Positions 3,219 through 6,181 of a stretch of 6,181 bases of DNA are shown piece after piece. The position numbers and the translations under genes were made by a program. Under the pieces are notes generated by a model, which ran no database searches, had not been told where the DNA came from, and saw only the letters and a list, made by a program, of their open reading frames with translations. The stretch's first letter is position 1. The number at the start of each line of letters is the position of its first letter. This stretch comes from Myxococcales bacterium (lineage in GTDB: Bacteria > Myxococcota > Myxococcia > Myxococcales > Anaeromyxobacteraceae), in the NCBI GenBank assembly GCA_021779335.1, contig JAJYAW010000182.1, forward strand, positions 1 to 6,181, given 5' to 3'.

Positions 3219-5771
3219 TCAGGTCCCGACGCGCAGCAGCGTGAGGACGGGCCGGTCCGGATCGAACTCGCCGGTCAGGTCCACCTCGCACTGGATCATC
3301 CAGTCCACCTCGCCGGCCTCGTCGACGATCCGCTGCACCGCCTCCCAGCGGCGCGGCGCGCGCTCCTGGACGAAGGTCTGGTGCGGCCGGCGCGCCGCCG
3401 GCGTCACGTCGATGCGCGGGTGGGCCGCGAAGTACGGGGCCAGCTCCGCCTCCAGCCGCGCCGGCGTCCAGCCCTCGTCGGTGCCCTGCTCGCGGAGGGC
3501 GGCGGCCGCGCCCTCCCAGTCCTTCCGGGCCAGCGCGGTGAGCAGGCGGTGGAGCTCGGTGCGGAGGCGCGCCGCGAAGGCGCGGGCGTCGGCCCAGATG
3601 GGGGGCGGGCCGACGGGGCGCACCGGCGCCTCGAGCGGGGCGGCCTGGTAGGCCGGGTCCCGCAGCCGCTCCCACTCGTCGAGCAGCGACGAGTCCACCC
3701 CCCGCACGGTGGTGCGCAGGAAGGCGATGACGTCGTCCGTCACCTCGTCGCGGTAGCCCTCCGGCACCGTCTGCACCAGCGTCTTGTAGCTCTCCGAGAG
3801 GTAGCGCAGCAGCAGCCCCTCGCTCCGCTGCAGCTCGTACTCGCGCACGTAGTCGGCGAAGCTCATGAACCGCTCCACCATCTCCCTGGCCACGCTCTTG
3901 GGCCGGATGTTCTCGGTGCCCACCCAGGGGTGCTTGTCGGCGAACTCGTTGAAGGTGGCGTAGACGAAGTCCCGGTTGGGCTTGGGGTACTCCACCTCCT
4001 CCAGCAGCTTCATGCGCTCCTCGTACTCGATCCCCTCCGACTTCATCCGGTTGACCGCCTCGCCGCGGGCCCGGTCGAGCTGCTTCCACAGGACCTGCTC
4101 CGGGTTCTCCTGGATCGACTCGACCATGGAGAGGAGGTCGAGCGCGTAGGTCTCCGAGTCCCTGGGGAGCTTCGGCAGCGTGTCGAGCAGGTAGAGCGAG
4201 AGGGTGTGGAAGAGCGAGAAGTCGCGCTGCAGGCCGGGCGCCGGGCGCAGGTAGGCGCCGCGGTACCCCTCGACGCGCTCCAGCCGCACCAGCCCGGCGC
4301 CCCGCAGCGTGCGCAGCCGCTGCGCCGCCGCCACCCGGTGGCGGTGCTTCAGCACGTCGGTGCCGTGGGAGCGGGCCACGAGCCGAACCAGCCGGCCGTA
4401 GCCGCCGCCCACCTCGGTGGTCTCGCTCTGCAGCAGGTTGACCAGCAGGGCGAAGGAGGGCTCGAAGCGGCTCTGCAGCGGCTCCGGCTCCTTCACCTGC
4501 AGCCGCTCGAAGGTCTGGCGGTCGAAGTGGACGTAGCCCTTGGTGGGCGGCTGCTTCTTGACCACCTTCTTGCCGGCCCGCTCCTTCTCGGCCAGCCGCT
4601 TGTTCTCGATGACGTGCTCGGGGGCCTGCGCCAGCACGTAGCCGCGCTCGTCGAAGCCCTTGCGCCCCGCCCGCCCGGCGATCTGGTGGAAGTCGCGGGC
4701 CGGCAGGACCACGGTCTTCTCGCCGTCGAACTTGCAGAGCTGCGTGAAGAGCACGGTGCGGATGGGCACGTTGACGCCCATGCCCAGCGTGTCGGTGCCG
4801 GAGACCACCTTGAGCAGCCCCTGCTGGGCCAGCTTCTCCACCAGCAGCCGGTAGCGCGGGAGCAGCCCGGCGTGGTGCAGCCCCACGCCGTGGCGCAGGA
4901 AGCGCTGCAGCTCCTTGCCGTAGGGCGACTCGAAGCGCACGCCGTCGAGCGCCTGCTTGATGGCCTCCTTCTCCTCCTTCGACGAGAAGGTGGCGCTCAT
5001 CAGGTTCTGGGCCTGCTCGGCGGCGGCCCGCTGGGTGAAGTTGACCAGGTAGACCGGCGCCCGGTTCGACTCGACCAGGTCCTGCAGCGTCTCGTGGAGC
5101 GGCGTCTCGCGCCACTCGTAGTCGAGCGGGACGGGGCGGGCCGCGCTGCGCACCGCCGCCACCGGTCGCCCGGTCACCTCCGCGAGCGAGGCCTCCACCG
5201 CGGTCGTGTCGCCCAGCGTGGCCGACATGAGCAGGAAGGTGGCCCTCTCCATGGAGAGGAGCGGCACCTGCCAGGCCACCCCGCGGTCCCGGTCGCCGTA
5301 GTAGTGGAACTCGTCCATGACCACCGCGTCGTCGCGCCGCGCCTGCTCGCGCACCGCCACGTTCATGAGGATCTCGGCGGTGCAGCAGAGGATGGGGGCG
5401 TCGCGGTTGACGGCCCCGTCGCCGGTCATCATGCCGACGCGCTCGGGGCCGAAGAGGCGGCACAGGTCGAAGAACTTCTCGTTGACCAGCGCCTTGATGG
5501 GGCAGGTGTAGAAGCTGCGCCGCCCGGCCGCCAGCGCCTGGAAGTGCATGAAGGTGGCCACCAGCGACTTGCCCGAGCCGGTGGGCGTGGCCAGCACCAG
5601 GTGCTTGCCGTCGAGGAGGTGGAGGATGGCCTCCTCCTGGTGCGGGTAGAGCGTCAGCCCGGCCCCGCTGGCCCAGCCCACGAAGCGGTCCAGCACGGCG
5701 TCGGGGGCCAGCACCTGGCCCGGCGCGGGGAGCAGGGCGGCCAGCGGTTCGTCGCGGTCGGGCGTCGTCAT
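3219..5771 (-). CDS. Ski2-like DExH-box helicase with DUF3516-type C-terminal domain
   Basis: This protein has 850 residues from the ATG at 5771; a TTG at 5783 would add four. Neither start has a visible Shine-Dalgarno sequence. It is a superfamily 2 ATP-dependent RNA or DNA helicase. Motifs in order: LYPHQEEAI (41-49), motif I ATPTGSGKS (61-69), Ia PIKALVNEKF (91-100), Ib TGD (116-118), II DEFH (153-156), III SAT (183-185), IV YLVNFTQ (241-247), then GLHHAGLLPRYR (297-308), V VVSGTDTLGMGVNVP (322-336) and VI QIAGRAGRKG (363-372). 'HHAGLLPRYR' and 'GTDTLGMGVNVP' mark the Ski2/Mtr4 class. A Lys-rich linker (about 394-412) leads to a helical region of about 430 residues that resembles DUF3516, found with such helicases mostly in actinobacteria. 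All catalytic residues are present. Substrate and pathway are unknown; RNA turnover is plausible by analogy with Ski2. It lies 49 nt downstream of the OmpA-domain gene and 55 nt upstream of the selenoprotein gene on the same strand. Confidence 0.93.
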   Translation of the reverse strand: MTTPDRDEPLAALLPAPGQVLAPDAVLDRFVGWASGAGLTLYPHQEEAILHLLDGKHLVLATPTGSGKSLVATFMHFQALAAGRRSFYTCPIKALVNEKFFDLCRLFGPERVGMMTGDGAVNRDAPILCCTAEILMNVAVREQARRDDAVVMDEFHYYGDRDRGVAWQVPLLSMERATFLLMSATLGDTTAVEASLAEVTGRPVAAVRSAARPVPLDYEWRETPLHETLQDLVESNRAPVYLVNFTQRAAAEQAQNLMSATFSSKEEKEAIKQALDGVRFESPYGKELQRFLRHGVGLHHAGLLPRYRLLVEKLAQQGLLKVVSGTDTLGMGVNVPIRTVLFTQLCKFDGEKTVVLPARDFHQIAGRAGRKGFDERGYVLAQAPEHVIENKRLAEKERAGKKVVKKQPPTKGYVHFDRQTFERLQVKEPEPLQSRFEPSFALLVNLLQSETTEVGGGYGRLVRLVARSHGTDVLKHRHRVAAAQRLRTLRGAGLVRLERVEGYRGAYLRPAPGLQRDFSLFHTLSLYLLDTLPKLPRDSETYALDLLSMVESIQENPEQVLWKQLDRARGEAVNRMKSEGIEYEERMKLLEEVEYPKPNRDFVYATFNEFADKHPWVGTENIRPKSVAREMVERFMSFADYVREYELQRSEGLLLRYLSESYKTLVQTVPEGYRDEVTDDVIAFLRTTVRGVDSSLLDEWERLRDPAYQAAPLEAPVRPVGPPPIWADARAFAARLRTELHRLLTALARKDWEGAAAALREQGTDEGWTPARLEAELAPYFAAHPRIDVTPAARRPHQTFVQERAPRRWEAVQRIVDEAGEVDWMIQCEVDLTGEFDPDRPVLTLLRVGT

Positions 5772-5820
5772 GGGCGGCGGCAAGGTACCGCGCGCCGGCG
5801 CCCGGCGGTAGGGGCGCGGC
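5772..5820 (-). other. Short intergenic gap between OmpA-domain and helicase genes
   Basis: The 49 nt are G/C-rich with overlapping GCGCC/GGCGC repeats (minus strand, about 5795-5805). I see no sigma70-like promoter, no T-tract terminator and no Shine-Dalgarno sequence near the helicase start. The two genes could share a transcript. Confidence 0.45.
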
Positions 5821-6181
5821 CTACTCGAGGACGACGGCCTCGACGCGCCGGTTGCGGGCGCGGCAGGCGAGCGAGTCCTCGGCGCAGACGGGCCCGCCGG
5901 CGCTCAGCGAGCGGACCGTGATCCGCTCCGGGGCCACGCCGCGCTCGCGCAGTCGGCGCGCGGCGGCCGCCGCCCGCTGGGCGCCCAGCCACTCGTTGTA
6001 CGCGGCCGGGCCCAGGCTGTCGGTGTGCCCCTCCAGCCGGACGGCGCGGCCGGCGGCGGCCAGGCAGGCGGCGAAGCGGTCGAGCGCGCCCTCGCCCTCG
6101 GCGGTCAGGGTGGCCTGGGCGAAGGCGAAGCGGACCGGCTGCAGCGCGCAGGTCGCCGGGGCGGCCGGGGCGGCGGCGGGC
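5821..6181 (-). CDS. OmpA-family protein, C-terminal peptidoglycan-binding domain (partial, 5' end outside window)
   Basis: The minus frame is open from the window edge to TAG at 5823-5821, giving 119 residues of the C-terminus. After a Pro/Ala-rich linker (PAAAPAAPAT, probably flexible) comes a complete OmpA_C domain: VRFAFAQATLTAEGEGALDR, then LEGHTDSLGPAAYNEWLGAQ followed by RAAAAARRL, and finally ACRARNRRVEAVVLE. The Asp of HTD and the Arg 15 residues later (GAQRA) match the pair that binds diaminopimelate in peptidoglycan. Two Cys in GGPVCAEDSLACRARNRR probably form a disulphide, as in other OmpA domains. The protein should anchor the outer membrane or a periplasmic complex to the cell wall. 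The N-terminal part (barrel, lipobox or other) is not visible. It ends 49 nt before the helicase ATG. The frame has no start codon of its own in the window, so start-based ORF finding would miss it. Confidence 0.9.
   Translation of the reverse strand, partial: PAAAPAAPATCALQPVRFAFAQATLTAEGEGALDRFAACLAAAGRAVRLEGHTDSLGPAAYNEWLGAQRAAAAARRLRERGVAPERITVRSLSAGGPVCAEDSLACRARNRRVEAVVLE

Noticed and set aside
2692..3244. Plus-strand frames across the selenoprotein region
   Set aside because: Low-complexity translations with no family resemblance, while the minus frame gives a coherent HesB/IscA-like protein.
3072..5921. A 949-codon open frame on the plus strand opposite the helicase
   Set aside because: Its product is Leu/Gly/Arg/His-rich low-complexity sequence without family motifs. 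It is the antisense shadow of the helicase, kept open by high GC.
1..6181. CRISPR arrays, insertion sequences, tRNA or rRNA genes
   Set aside because: I saw no spaced direct repeats, transposase motifs, terminal inverted repeats or structured RNA genes on either strand.

Overview
The window is about 73% GC by eye, with coding regions that nearly always end codons in G or C. It is tightly packed and carries an adaptor/permease/ATPase export operon and an OmpA-domain protein. This fits a Gram-negative, high-GC bacterium. The best guess is a myxobacterium of the Anaeromyxobacter type, but no marker gene here proves that.

The left part (1-2411) is a plus-strand operon with overlapping genes. It starts with the 3' end of a probable membrane-fusion (HlyD/MacA-like) protein, followed by an FtsX/MacB-type permease (96-1313), a LolD/MacB-class ATPase (1306-2043) and a small GGQ-motif release-factor-like protein with an ArfB-like basic tail (2040-2411). 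The first three would form one envelope-spanning export or lipoprotein-handling system. The fourth is a ribosome-rescue type hydrolase coupled to it by an ATGA overlap.

The right part (2431-6181) is read from the minus strand. In transcription order it holds the C-terminal half of an OmpA-family peptidoglycan-binding protein (cut by the window end), a large Ski2-like DExH helicase of the DUF3516 type (3219-5771), a small HesB/IscA-like protein (2852-3163) and a 120-residue winged-helix-like protein of unknown function (2431-2793). The last has its own sigma70-like promoter, and its transcript would be almost leaderless. The two strands converge at 2412-2430.

The most important finding is the HesB/IscA-like gene at 2852-3163, which ordinary gene callers would miss because of an in-frame TGA at codon 39. 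The TGA sits where the A-type Fe-S carrier family has its first conserved cysteine, and the frame continues for 64 more codons with family-like sequence. A 7-bp hairpin with a 5-nt loop starts 18 nt after the TGA, as expected of a bacterial SECIS element. All seven A/T-ending codons of the gene cluster around the TGA and hairpin. This is best read as a selenoprotein of the HesB-like class, which implies that the organism makes selenocysteine.
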